Source of the DNA: Marisediminitalea aggregata
Lineage (GTDB): Bacteria > Pseudomonadota > Gammaproteobacteria > Enterobacterales > Alteromonadaceae
Length of the DNA: 64,000 bases
NCBI RefSeq assembly: GCF_900129565.1
Contig: NZ_FQWD01000003.1
Location: forward strand, 721,015 to 785,014
Direction of reading: 5' to 3'
Part shown: one piece after another, positions 39,898 to 48,916 of the stretch
Layout: each line of letters opens with the position of its first letter
Numbering within the stretch: the first letter of the stretch is position 1
Position numbers and translations under genes: made by a program
The notes under the pieces: model-generated
Databases searched by the model: none
The model's input: only the letters and a program-made list of their open reading frames with translations
Told to the model about the DNA's origin: nothing

Positions 39898-42800
39898 GTG
39901 AAAAACGTGTTCTACACATTGGCAGCGTTATTTCTGTCAATAAACCTAATCGCCTGTAGCATGGCATCGTCGCCTGGTGACGTCGCCGACTCAGCACTTT
40001 CGCTATACAAGTTAAGTACTGATTATACCAAAACGCCACTAGGCACAGATGTCCGGGCTCCTCGATTCAGTTGGGCAATGGCTACCTCAACGCCCGAGCG
40101 TAATGTAAAACAAACTGCATATCAGGTAGTAGTAACTGATGAATGGGGTAACACCGTTTGGGACAGTAAGAAGGTAAATAGCGCTTCGTCCATTCAGGTT
40201 GAATACGCCGGGACAACGCTAAAGGCAAGAACGCGTTACAACTGGACGGTGACAGTGTGGGACAACCAAGACCGCCAAACCTCAAACGCTTCATGGTTTG
40301 AGACTGGTCTGCTTGATCCCACGCAGTCGGCCTGGCAAGGCGCTAAATGGATAGGCGCCCCGGAAGGCAGTATTACCTTTCACCCGGACTACCTGCCACT
40401 GTTCGATTTAACTGCCGGGATAACCATTCCGGCGGGTAATCACATGGCCGGCGTTGTATTCGCCGCCAATGATCCAAGGCTGATGACACCACATTTGAAT
40501 GTTTATCAGCTAGCGAATAACCACAATGAAAGCTACTTTAAAGTCGTGCTGGATGTAAGTGGTTTAGCAGAAGCACCGGCTTCACCGGCAGAACTGCGCG
40601 TTTATCGTGCAGGCTACACACCGGATGACAATGCAAGTGTTCCGGTTGCGACCTTCCCAATAAAAGCCGACGTTATTGATGCAAACAATGCTCACCAGCG
40701 CCATGCGCTAACCATCCACAATGAATACGGTACGCTTACCCTGCAGGTCAATAATCGCAGTGATTTCTTTATTGGCGCTGATGATATCCCAGCCTCACCT
40801 TTCGACATGCTGTTTCCTCCGTTGATAAAAGGCGCAAAGGTCACCTTGAATCCGCTCGGCCATAACCATGACAACCTGACCTACGGCATGCTTAATGACA
40901 TTGGCTTTTATGTTCCTCAGGGACAGACTGCGTACTTTGATTCGTTGACCGTTCGCAATATTCACGCACCAAACAACGTAATTTTCGATGCGTCGGTAAC
41001 TGACGAGTCGCAAAACCTGTTCGCTGATATTCCGCAGGTTAATGTCGACCAGGCACAGTATGTAGTAACTGCCGGCGAAAACGACGCGCTGATCACAGCT
41101 CACCCACCAGCCAAAGGTGCGCCGGTGCTGCGAACGGCTTTTGACATGCCTGCCAAACCAGTCAAGAAAGCCCGGCTTTATGCAACAGCCAGAGGGATCT
41201 ACGATTTCTATATAAACGGTAAACGCGTCAGTGATGACTACTACAATCCGGGACTCACGCAGTACAACAAAACCCACCTTTATCAAACCTACGACGTCAC
41301 GCCGTTTTTACAGAATGGCAAAAATGCCATCGGCGCAGTACTGGGTGAGGGTTGGTGGAGCGGCTTGCTCAGCTTTGGTAATACCTGGAATGCGTTCGGC
41401 GACAGACAATCACTGCTGGCACAGCTAGTGATCACCTATGAAGATGGGTCTGAACATGTCGTGACAACTAATGAGCGTGATTGGCTATATTCGCAACAGG
41501 GCCCGGTTCGCTATGGCAGCCTGCAAATGGGTGAAGTGTATGACGCTCGCCTGGAAGATGATTTTGCCCGCTGGCATTCCGCCGATTACGACACTTCCAA
41601 CTGGAACGCTGCCGTTGTTGTTCCTCTTGATGGTTCCGTATCGAAAAATGTGCGCCCTAATATGGCTCGTGAGAGCCAGAGTCTGGATTACTCGCAAATG
41701 CAGCTTATCGGTCAAATCGGTGAGACTGCTGGCGTATATACCACACTAACCGCGCAGTCGGTGAAAGAAGTGAAACCCGGCGTTTACATTTATGATATGG
41801 GGCAGAATATGGTTGGCGTGCCTTCTTTGCACTTCCCCGAAGGAAAAGCCGGTCAAATAGTCACGCTCAGAGTGGGCGAAATGCTCTATCCGAATTTGCC
41901 GGAGTCAGGCCCGAATGTGGGTATGCTGATGACAGAAAATTATCGGGCCGCATTGAGTCAGGATATCTATATTATGAAAGACGGCGAGCAGCATTATTCG
42001 CCGCGCTTTACTTCTCACGGTTATCAGTATCTGGAAATCAGTGGTCTGGACAAGCCCCTTCCACTTGAGTCAGTGCAAGGTTTGGTCACCAGTTCAGTCC
42101 AATCGTTGACCGCCTCTTACGCGTGTTCAGATGACACGGTCAATCAGCTTTGGTCGAACCTGGTTTGGTCGAATATAGACAACTTTTTGTGGGTACCCAC
42201 AGACTGTCCGCAGCGCAACGAACGCATGGGCTGGTCGGGTGATATTAATGTATTTGGCAGAACGGCGACCTATGTCAGTAACGCTTCGCCGTTCTTGCGT
42301 CGTCACTTACAGGCCATGCGTGATACGCAATCCACAGATGGACGTTATGCTGACATCGCGCCTGTCGGTGGCGGTTTCGGCGGCATATTGTGGGGCTCCG
42401 CGGGCATTACTCTGCCCTGGGAAAATTATCTCCAGTATGGAGATACCAGCATGCTTGAAGAGCACTACAATTCAATGCAACGCTACATGACCTACCTGGA
42501 AGGGACGATCAACTCGGTAACGGGCCTCATTATGGATGCAGGCTTGGGCGATTGGCTTGGTCCGCAAAACTTCCAGTTAGGTTCAGCGTACCTGGCCAGC
42601 GCGTACTATATTTTTACGTTAGACATTATGTCTGAAGTCGCAACGGTCCTGGGTCACGACGAAGACGCCGCCTTCTATGCACAATCTGCGAACACGCGAC
42701 GTGAACATTTCGCCAACACATTTGTGAATGATGAGCAAAAAGCCTTGGGTAAGGTGAGTAATGCCTCGATGTTCGACGCCATGGCCGGAGAACTGAAGAC

Positions 42801-43545
42801 AGTGGTCGCAGACACACAAACCGCTTACGCTGTTGGCCTGGCCATGGGCGCGTTTGAAGACTCTGCAAAAGACACCATGGCCGCCAACTTAGCGAGAACA
42901 GTGTCGCAAGCCAATGTTGACGACAACGGCGTGGAACGCCCGCCCTACTCACTGATGACGGGCTTTATTGGTACTGCCTGGATCAGCCAGTCGCTGAGTG
43001 AGTATGGTTACAGTGAAGAAGCCTATAAACTACTGTTAAACGATCAGTATCCGTCGTGGTTGTATCCGGTAGAGCAAGGTGCAACCACTATTTGGGAACG
43101 CCTGAATGGCTACACGGTAGAGAATGGATTTGGTGGCAACAACAATATGAATTCATTCAATCACTACTCGTTTGGCGCTGTGGGCCAGTGGTTAATGCAA
43201 TACAGCGGCGGTATTCGCCGCGGCGAGCCGGGCTTCAAATCGTTTGTACTGGCACCGGAAATAGACCCGACAAACAGCATTACCTGGGTCGATGCCAGCT
43301 ACGACTCCTTGTACGGCACCATTGTGAGTCAATGGAAACGTGAGGGCGATAAGCTGATCTACATGGCGACTGTGCCAGCCAACACAGACGCCCGGCTTAT
43401 CCTGCCAGCGTCCTCTGTGTCGCAAATTACAGAGGGCGGAATTGCGCTTACCGAAGCCCCAGGTATCTCTGATGTTCATGCAACAGAGCAAGGCGTCTCA
43501 ATGACATTAGGATCGGGTAAGTACAGCTTCACGATTACCCCGTAA
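39898..43545 (+). CDS. Alpha-L-rhamnosidase, GH78, predicted lipoprotein
   Basis: 1215-aa exo-enzyme removing terminal alpha-L-rhamnose. A GTG start at 39898 follows CGGAG and gives a signal peptide with lipobox LIAC; the residue after Cys is Ser, so outer-membrane anchoring is expected. GH78 order: fibronectin-like N domain (TPLGTDVRAPRFSWAM), an extra beta-rich insert (about residues 145-385), the Bac_rhamnosid N domain (FYINGKRVSDDYYNPGLTQY), the (alpha/alpha)6 barrel and a C-terminal beta domain. Candidate catalytic acids: Glu775 in DCPQRNERMGW and Glu1067 in GATTIWERLNGY. Larger than typical members (about 900 aa). Controlled by a LacI-type operator. Confidence 0.93.
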   Translation: MKNVFYTLAALFLSINLIACSMASSPGDVADSALSLYKLSTDYTKTPLGTDVRAPRFSWAMATSTPERNVKQTAYQVVVTDEWGNTVWDSKKVNSASSIQVEYAGTTLKARTRYNWTVTVWDNQDRQTSNASWFETGLLDPTQSAWQGAKWIGAPEGSITFHPDYLPLFDLTAGITIPAGNHMAGVVFAANDPRLMTPHLNVYQLANNHNESYFKVVLDVSGLAEAPASPAELRVYRAGYTPDDNASVPVATFPIKADVIDANNAHQRHALTIHNEYGTLTLQVNNRSDFFIGADDIPASPFDMLFPPLIKGAKVTLNPLGHNHDNLTYGMLNDIGFYVPQGQTAYFDSLTVRNIHAPNNVIFDASVTDESQNLFADIPQVNVDQAQYVVTAGENDALITAHPPAKGAPVLRTAFDMPAKPVKKARLYATARGIYDFYINGKRVSDDYYNPGLTQYNKTHLYQTYDVTPFLQNGKNAIGAVLGEGWWSGLLSFGNTWNAFGDRQSLLAQLVITYEDGSEHVVTTNERDWLYSQQGPVRYGSLQMGEVYDARLEDDFARWHSADYDTSNWNAAVVVPLDGSVSKNVRPNMARESQSLDYSQMQLIGQIGETAGVYTTLTAQSVKEVKPGVYIYDMGQNMVGVPSLHFPEGKAGQIVTLRVGEMLYPNLPESGPNVGMLMTENYRAALSQDIYIMKDGEQHYSPRFTSHGYQYLEISGLDKPLPLESVQGLVTSSVQSLTASYACSDDTVNQLWSNLVWSNIDNFLWVPTDCPQRNERMGWSGDINVFGRTATYVSNASPFLRRHLQAMRDTQSTDGRYADIAPVGGGFGGILWGSAGITLPWENYLQYGDTSMLEEHYNSMQRYMTYLEGTINSVTGLIMDAGLGDWLGPQNFQLGSAYLASAYYIFTLDIMSEVATVLGHDEDAAFYAQSANTRREHFANTFVNDEQKALGKVSNASMFDAMAGELKTVVADTQTAYAVGLAMGAFEDSAKDTMAANLARTVSQANVDDNGVERPPYSLMTGFIGTAWISQSLSEYGYSEEAYKLLLNDQYPSWLYPVEQGATTIWERLNGYTVENGFGGNNNMNSFNHYSFGAVGQWLMQYSGGIRRGEPGFKSFVLAPEIDPTNSITWVDASYDSLYGTIVSQWKREGDKLIYMATVPANTDARLILPASSVSQITEGGIALTEAPGISDVHATEQGVSMTLGSGKYSFTITP

Positions 43546-43573
43546 CACAGCCTCTTTGGCACGTAAATACAAC

Positions 43574-43607
43574 AAAGCCGGGCTCGTTAAAGTAGCCCGG
43601 CTTTTTT
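43574..43607. terminator. Bidirectional terminator between rhamnosidase and permease genes
   Basis: Stem AAAGCCGGGCT / AGCCCGGCTTT with a 9-nt loop and T-run on the plus side; serves the plus-strand GH78 gene and possibly the convergent permease gene. Confidence 0.88.
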
Positions 43608-43670
43608 ATTTGAATTTGTATTAGTGCTGGCTTTTCGCCGGTTTAACACAGTTAAACACGCAATCCGCTA

Positions 43671-44912
43671 TTACTGCGCGGTGCACCACTTACGGTAAGA
43701 GAACCCATAAAACGCGATATACAGATAGCATACCAGCGGCACGATAAAGGCAAACTGTACGCCAATAGCATCGGCCAACACACCTTGAAGCAATGGTACG
43801 ATAGCGCCACCCACAATCGCCAGACACAACAAGCCTGAACCTCGGCTGGCGTCGTTGTCCATGCCCTGAATAGCCAGGCTAAAAATTGTAGGGAACATAA
43901 TGGAGTTACATAATCCCACCGCCAAAATAGCCAGCATGGCGAACTTGCCACTGGTCAGCATCGCCAGCGAGACCAGCACAACAGATCCAACTGCATGCAC
44001 ACCTAATACCTTAGCTGGCGAGAAGCGCGTCATGACTGCCGCGCCAATGAACCGTCCAACCATAGCGCCGCCCCAATAGTAAGCGACATAATTCGCAGCC
44101 TCATGCTCAGGCAACCCCATAACGGTGGGTTCACCAATAAAGTTAACCAGAAAGCTACCAATAGCAACTTCTCCACCTACATAAACAAAGATGCCAACAG
44201 CCCCCAGCAGCAAATGAGGGTAAGCCGTAAGCGGCGTTTTTACTGCAGTTTGGCGAGTACCTTGTTCATGAATAGCCGGCAACTTCAACCAGGCAAACAC
44301 CAAAGCGAGCGCAAATAAAGTAGCTGCCAGGATCAGGTATGGCATCTGAACGCCGGCGGTTTTCTCGGCTTCCGTTGATGCCTGAGACACCGCAGCTAAA
44401 ATTAACGCACCACCTATTAATGGGGCAACGGTAGTACCTAATGCGTTAAATCCTTGCGTTAGTGTGAGTCTGGCAGGTGCGGTTTTGGCAGCGCCCAACG
44501 CGGCAACATAAGGATTAGCCGCCACTTGAAGTAGCGTAATACCGCTGGCCAGCACAAACAGCGCCAGCAAGAAAAACGGATACCAGTGAAGTGCTGCAGC
44601 AGGATAGAACAACACACACCCTATCCCCGCTACGGTTAATCCGCCCACCAGGCCTTTTTGGTGACCAATCCGATGCACGATCGCACCGGCTGGCACCGAC
44701 ATGACAAAATAAGCGGCAAAAAAGCAGAACTGGATCAGCATTGCTTCCGTGTAATTTAAATCGAACTGCGCTTTTAAATACGGGATCAGAATGTCATTCA
44801 GACAAGTGATGAATCCCCACATAAAAAACAAACTGGTAAGTGCGCCCAATGCGAAGCGGTAATTGCCCTGCGAGGAGCTGGATTGCGGTGTACCGGGCAT
44901 AGAAACGGCCAT
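43671..44912 (-). CDS. FucP-type sugar permease (MFS)
   Basis: 413-aa inner-membrane sugar/H+ symporter with 12 helices, of the L-fucose/glucose-galactose permease family (FucP/GluP). Family segments: GALTSLFFMWGFITCLNDILIPYLKAQFDL, FFAAYFVMSVPAGAIVHRIGHQKGLVGGL, FNALGTTVAPLIGG, VGGEVAIGSFLVNF and GLCNSIMFPTIFSLAIQG. It follows the GH3 gene on the same strand; AGGAG precedes the ATG. It should carry the monosaccharide released by the two glycosidases (glucose, or possibly rhamnose) into the cell. Confidence 0.92.
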   Translation of the reverse strand: MAVSMPGTPQSSSSQGNYRFALGALTSLFFMWGFITCLNDILIPYLKAQFDLNYTEAMLIQFCFFAAYFVMSVPAGAIVHRIGHQKGLVGGLTVAGIGCVLFYPAAALHWYPFFLLALFVLASGITLLQVAANPYVAALGAAKTAPARLTLTQGFNALGTTVAPLIGGALILAAVSQASTEAEKTAGVQMPYLILAATLFALALVFAWLKLPAIHEQGTRQTAVKTPLTAYPHLLLGAVGIFVYVGGEVAIGSFLVNFIGEPTVMGLPEHEAANYVAYYWGGAMVGRFIGAAVMTRFSPAKVLGVHAVGSVVLVSLAMLTSGKFAMLAILAVGLCNSIMFPTIFSLAIQGMDNDASRGSGLLCLAIVGGAIVPLLQGVLADAIGVQFAFIVPLVCYLYIAFYGFSYRKWCTAQ

Positions 44913-44941
44913 GCGGTGTTCTCCTGGATAATGAATACAAT

Positions 44942-44974
44942 AAAGCTCCCGGGCAACTGATTGCCGGGAGCTTT
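44942..44974 (-). terminator. Intercistronic hairpin between GH3 and permease genes
   Basis: Arms AAAGCTCCCGG / CCGGGAGCTTT with a short T-rich tail on the minus strand. It probably trims expression of the permease relative to GH3 rather than ending transcription fully. Confidence 0.6.
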
Positions 44975-45014
44975 GATTAGCAGGTAGCGTAAAATGCTAC
45001 GGATTAATTAGGTG

Positions 45015-47417
45015 TTACCGGGGTGAAATCTCAGCCACGGGTGCAGGTGGTGTCAGGGTCGCCAACACTTTCTCAACAACGATGGATTCGGGAATATTTA
45101 CCGTCACCTGTTGCGCGATATTCTGGGAAGAATGCCCTACGTGGAAGGTGTAGTCTCCCGCTTCCACCACCCATGCTCGTTGTTGTTCACTGAAGGAAGC
45201 CAACTGTTTTGCTGTTACTGAAAACGTGAGCATTTCAGTCGAGTCAGGTTGTAAAGACGCCGTTTTGTTAAACGCAACCAGCGACTTGCTGGCTTTGGGC
45301 AGGTTACCAGCAGGTGCAGTCACATATACCTGAACCACTTCTTTACCTGGCAGTTTACCTTTGTTACTCACGGCGGCTTTGATAGTAAATTCAGCCGGAT
45401 TTTCAGATGGCAGCACCGTAACCTTGCTGATGCTGAAATCGGTATACGACAAACCATAACCAAACTCGTAGGCCACCGGGACATTAAAGCTGTCGTAGTA
45501 CCGATACCCGACATAAATACCGTCTACATAGTCGAACTGCATATGCTTACCAACAAACAATCCGATATACGGATCTTTTACTGTTTCTTCAGACGTTGGC
45601 TTCCCCGGGAATACGGTGGCTGTCGGATTGTCGCTGTAAGCGAGCGGGAATGTCGTTGCCAGACGACCTGACGGATTGACTTTGCCTGTCAGTACATCCA
45701 CCAGCGCATTGCCTGCCTCTTGTCCGCCTTGCCAGGGTAAGACAATCGCGTCAACGTGCTCTCGCCAACTCGCGACTTCAACAACACCGCCGGTATTCAG
45801 CACTGCAACAACGGGCTTACCCGCTTTGTGATAGGCTGCGCTCACTTGGGCAATCATAGACAGTTCGGCGTCGGTTAAGTTGAAATCCGCGTCAAGTTTG
45901 CGATCCTGAAATTCGCCTGCATTTCGACCAATTGTGATCAGGCCGACATCACTGGCTTCAACGGCATCACTCAACAACGCCTCTGGCACACTGAACTCAG
46001 GCAGCGGAGATTGCAGTTCAAAAAAGTGTTTCTTGGGTGGTCGCTTAGCAGCTTCTGCCGCCATGAACGCAGTATAGGCTTCTTTCAATGGCTCGAACAC
46101 CGGTACATTAGCGTTATTCAGGCCATCGACCAACGACACGGTATAAGCCTCATTTACATCACCACTGCCGGTGCCCCCGGCAATGAAGTCATAACTGGTG
46201 TTGCCAAACGCAGCGATTTTAGTATCACTTTGGATGGGAAGCGCGTGATTGGTATTTTTCAGCAACACCACCCCTTCTGCAGCTGCCTGTCTGGCCACCT
46301 GCGCATGCGCGTCTAAATCCGGCTGGTTGCTATAGGCATAGTCATTATAGGAAGGCGACTTAAGCAGCGTCTCGACGATGCGCTGTAAGTTGCGGTCTAA
46401 CGTGGTTTCTAGCAACGTGCCATTGTTAACCGCATCGATGATAGCCTGGCGCTGATCGGGCATACCAGGCATGATCAGGTCATTGCCCGCCTGCATTTGC
46501 GCTGGGGCACTATCACCGGCAAACCAGTCAGTCATCACCAGCCCTTCGTATCCGAATTCATCGCGCAACACTGTTTCCAGCAACACTTCATCCTGGGAGG
46601 TGTAGACACCATTGACCTTGTTATATGACGTCATGATCGCCCAGGGCTGAGACGCTTCAATGGCAATCTCAAAACCGCGCAGATAGATTTCTCGATAGGC
46701 TTGTTCGTTAATATGGGCGTCCAGCCACATACGACTGGTTTCGGCGTTGTTCGCAACAAAGTGTTTAATAGTAGTGCCCACGCCATGCGCTTCGACACCA
46801 TTGACAATAGAAGCGGCCATCAGCCCGCTAACCAAGGGGTCTTCCGAGTAATATTCAAAGTTCCGCCCTGCCAACGGATTGGCATGAATGTTCATACCCG
46901 GAGCCAGAAAGAGGTCAACACCGTATTCTTTCACCTCTTCTCCCATGGCATCGCCCACCTGTGTAACCAGTGCGGTATTCCAGGTTGACGCCAGTGCAGT
47001 CGCAATGGGGAATGCAGTAGCGAAATAGCTTCCGGTATCATTGTCTCTGGTAGGAGAAATGCGCAGCCCAGCAGGTCCGTCGGCCAATACCATTGCTGGG
47101 ATGCCTAGCTCTGGGATCGCAAATGTTGATCCAGCAGCACCCGGGACTTTCTCAGAGCCGCCCACGTTATTGAGCTGGAAGCCGGTGCCAGTTAGCAAGT
47201 GAGCTTTTTGCTCAAGCGATAACAATGAAATCAGATTTTTTGCGCGACTTGTTACATCCAGCGCCGGGTTTTCGTAATCGTCCATCACACCATTTTGGTT
47301 TCTGTCAGTAAAGGCTGTCTCAACAGAGGAAGTGTTAGATGTGGTATTACTGCCACCACACGCAGATACGCCTGCAACAGCACAAGCCAATAAAGTTCGC
47401 TTAAAAAATGAAGTCAT
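45015..47417 (-). CDS. GH3 beta-glycosidase, predicted lipoprotein
   Basis: 800-aa enzyme of glycoside hydrolase family 3, likely a beta-glucosidase. Lipobox VSAC (Cys near residue 20, then Gly), so surface or outer-membrane anchored. An EF-hand-like DRNQNGVMDDYE follows the anchor. The GH3 N domain has KHFVANNAETSR and the nucleophile Asp in GLVMTDWFAG; the C domain has the GGTGSGDVN and GRNAGEFQDRKLD regions; a fibronectin-III-like domain ends the protein (VSNKGKLPGKEVVQVYV). GAG is seven bases before the ATG at 47417, chosen over a GTG at 47429. A LacI-type operator lies just upstream. Confidence 0.93.
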   Translation of the reverse strand: MTSFFKRTLLACAVAGVSACGGSNTTSNTSSVETAFTDRNQNGVMDDYENPALDVTSRAKNLISLLSLEQKAHLLTGTGFQLNNVGGSEKVPGAAGSTFAIPELGIPAMVLADGPAGLRISPTRDNDTGSYFATAFPIATALASTWNTALVTQVGDAMGEEVKEYGVDLFLAPGMNIHANPLAGRNFEYYSEDPLVSGLMAASIVNGVEAHGVGTTIKHFVANNAETSRMWLDAHINEQAYREIYLRGFEIAIEASQPWAIMTSYNKVNGVYTSQDEVLLETVLRDEFGYEGLVMTDWFAGDSAPAQMQAGNDLIMPGMPDQRQAIIDAVNNGTLLETTLDRNLQRIVETLLKSPSYNDYAYSNQPDLDAHAQVARQAAAEGVVLLKNTNHALPIQSDTKIAAFGNTSYDFIAGGTGSGDVNEAYTVSLVDGLNNANVPVFEPLKEAYTAFMAAEAAKRPPKKHFFELQSPLPEFSVPEALLSDAVEASDVGLITIGRNAGEFQDRKLDADFNLTDAELSMIAQVSAAYHKAGKPVVAVLNTGGVVEVASWREHVDAIVLPWQGGQEAGNALVDVLTGKVNPSGRLATTFPLAYSDNPTATVFPGKPTSEETVKDPYIGLFVGKHMQFDYVDGIYVGYRYYDSFNVPVAYEFGYGLSYTDFSISKVTVLPSENPAEFTIKAAVSNKGKLPGKEVVQVYVTAPAGNLPKASKSLVAFNKTASLQPDSTEMLTFSVTAKQLASFSEQQRAWVVEAGDYTFHVGHSSQNIAQQVTVNIPESIVVEKVLATLTPPAPVAEISPR

Positions 47418-47440
47418 AGTAGTTCTCACAGAATCGCCAA

Positions 47441-47460
47441 AAATGACATCGATATCATTT
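47441..47460. promoter_or_regulatory. LacI-type operator O1 (GH3 promoter-proximal)
   Basis: AAATGACATCGATATCATTT is palindromic at 18 of 20 positions and shares TGACATCGAT with the two other operators. It ends 24 bases before the GH3 start codon, so binding would block transcription or its early elongation. Confidence 0.75.
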
Positions 47461-47531
47461 CAACAGTACAGAAATTACGAGCCAAGTGACGAATTACATT
47501 GTTAACAAGATAAATACATCCTGCAACTTTA

Positions 47532-47545
47532 TGACATCGATGTCA
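47532..47545. promoter_or_regulatory. LacI-type operator O2 (perfect palindrome)
   Basis: TGACATCGATGTCA is a perfect 14-bp palindrome with a central CG step, as typical for LacI-family sites. It lies between GH3 and the regulator gene, about 115 bases from the GH3 start and 230 bases from the regulator start. Confidence 0.8.
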
Positions 47546-47774
47546 ATTTGGGATTCATATTTATTTAACAAATAGCCAGAACTTGAATTAGCTGGTCGTT
47601 TTACGACAAACAAAAATCATCAATAATGTTTTATTTGAACCGATTTGCGTTAAATGCGTTTCGATGTTCTCAAAAGTGAATAAAGTCGATAAAATGAATA
47701 AAAGCGAAGCGTCTGGCAAAAATTTGGCCAGACCACAAAAGCACCCTACACAATAAATTAAAAAAGGTTAGCAC

Positions 47775-48803
47775 ATGGGTAAGGCGACAATCGGCGATGT
47801 TGCGAGAGCAGCCGGCGTGTCTGTTAAAACGGTATCCCGGGTCATCAATAACGAAAGCGGTGTAAAAGACGCAACACGTCAACGCGTCGCGGAGATCGTA
47901 AAGCAACTGGATTACCGGCCTAATCTGAATGCCCGTAGCCTGCGAACCCGCCAATCCTACCTGTTGGGCGTTTTGTTCGTCGACTACAGTGGTAACTTCT
48001 ATTCACACAGTATTCTTACCGGCGCTATCGAGGCCTGTGATCAGGCCGGTTACAATTTGCTGATCCGTCCGTTAAAGATTAACGACGAAGGGTTTGAGCC
48101 TATCATTAAGCAGATGCATGAACGCTCGAAGCCCGACGGCTACCTTATTTGCCCGCCACTGTGTGATGACCCGAACGTCATCTCTCTGATGGATGAATTG
48201 GATGTGCCTTATGTGCGAATCGCGCCACTTCATTCAGAAGGTTCTCCTTATGTTCGCTGTCAGGAAGAGGCCGCGAGTCAAAAAGCGGTGGAACATTTAA
48301 TTAACCTGGGCCACCAGCGCATTGCGATGCTCAGTTATTTGAAAGGTCACGGCGCTGGCGCCTGGCGTTTGGCTGGATATAAGGCCGCCCTGGACAACTA
48401 TAATATTCCCATTGTGTCAGAATACATCGAAGAGTATGGCTACGACGAAGAGCCCAATATTCTGGACACGGTGATCCGCAGATTGCTCACAAAAACCAGC
48501 GTCCGACCCACCGCCATATTCTGTGTAAACGATACGCTTGCTGCATCGGTTTACCGTATTGCCAGCCAGATGGGCCTGAAAATTCCTTACGATATTTCAA
48601 TTGTAGGATTTGACGACGACCCTATGGTGGAAAACCTGTGGCCTCCCCTAACGACCATACGTCAGCCCATTTCTACCATGGGCAACTATGCGGCCAGAAT
48701 GCTGATTAAAGCACTTGGTAACAAGCAACAGGCGTTGGAGTTACCTACTTTAGACTGTGAGTTGGTGTTGCGAAGTTCAACCGGGCCTTACTTGCCAGAT
48801 TAA
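47775..48803 (+). CDS. LacI-family regulator of the glycoside locus
   Basis: 342 aa. N-terminal helix-turn-helix (ATIGDVARAAGVSVKTVSRVIN, residues 3-24) and hinge helix around YRPNLNARSLRTR (residues 50-62), then a periplasmic-binding-like sugar domain (GVLFVDYSGNFYSHSILTGAIEAC; RPTAIFCVNDTLAASV; ISIVGFDDDPMVENLWPPLTTIRQP). It is divergent from GH3 and its likely operators are the three related palindromes at 39816, 47441 and 47532. The inducer is probably a sugar set free by the pathway. Confidence 0.94.
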   Translation: MGKATIGDVARAAGVSVKTVSRVINNESGVKDATRQRVAEIVKQLDYRPNLNARSLRTRQSYLLGVLFVDYSGNFYSHSILTGAIEACDQAGYNLLIRPLKINDEGFEPIIKQMHERSKPDGYLICPPLCDDPNVISLMDELDVPYVRIAPLHSEGSPYVRCQEEAASQKAVEHLINLGHQRIAMLSYLKGHGAGAWRLAGYKAALDNYNIPIVSEYIEEYGYDEEPNILDTVIRRLLTKTSVRPTAIFCVNDTLAASVYRIASQMGLKIPYDISIVGFDDDPMVENLWPPLTTIRQPISTMGNYAARMLIKALGNKQQALELPTLDCELVLRSSTGPYLPD

Positions 48804-48873
48804 ATCTCCAGTTTGAGTTTAAGGACTAAACTACGACGGTGCTTTCGTCCGCCACAAATTGCATTCAGACACA

Positions 48874-48898
48874 AAAAAGGGCCGAAACGGCCCTTTTT
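48874..48898. terminator. Bidirectional terminator between lacI-type gene and htpG
   Basis: Perfect stem AAAAAGGGCCG / CGGCCCTTTTT with an AAA loop, between two convergent genes; flanked by A and T runs, so it can serve both. Confidence 0.95.
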
Positions 48899-48916
48899 AC
48901 TTGTCTTGAATCAGAC

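Larger units (their letters stand above)
47418..47774. promoter_or_regulatory. Divergent control region, GH3 / lacI-type regulator
   Basis: 357 AT-rich bases between divergent genes. Two palindromic operators (47441-47460 and 47532-47545) lie on the GH3 side, centres 88 bp apart, close to a whole number of helical turns, which would allow looping. No other element could be assigned. Confidence 0.6.

Noticed and set aside
36711..48898. Sugar island as a mobile element
   Set aside because: No transposase, integrase, tRNA target or flanking direct repeats were found; only the position suggests past insertion.
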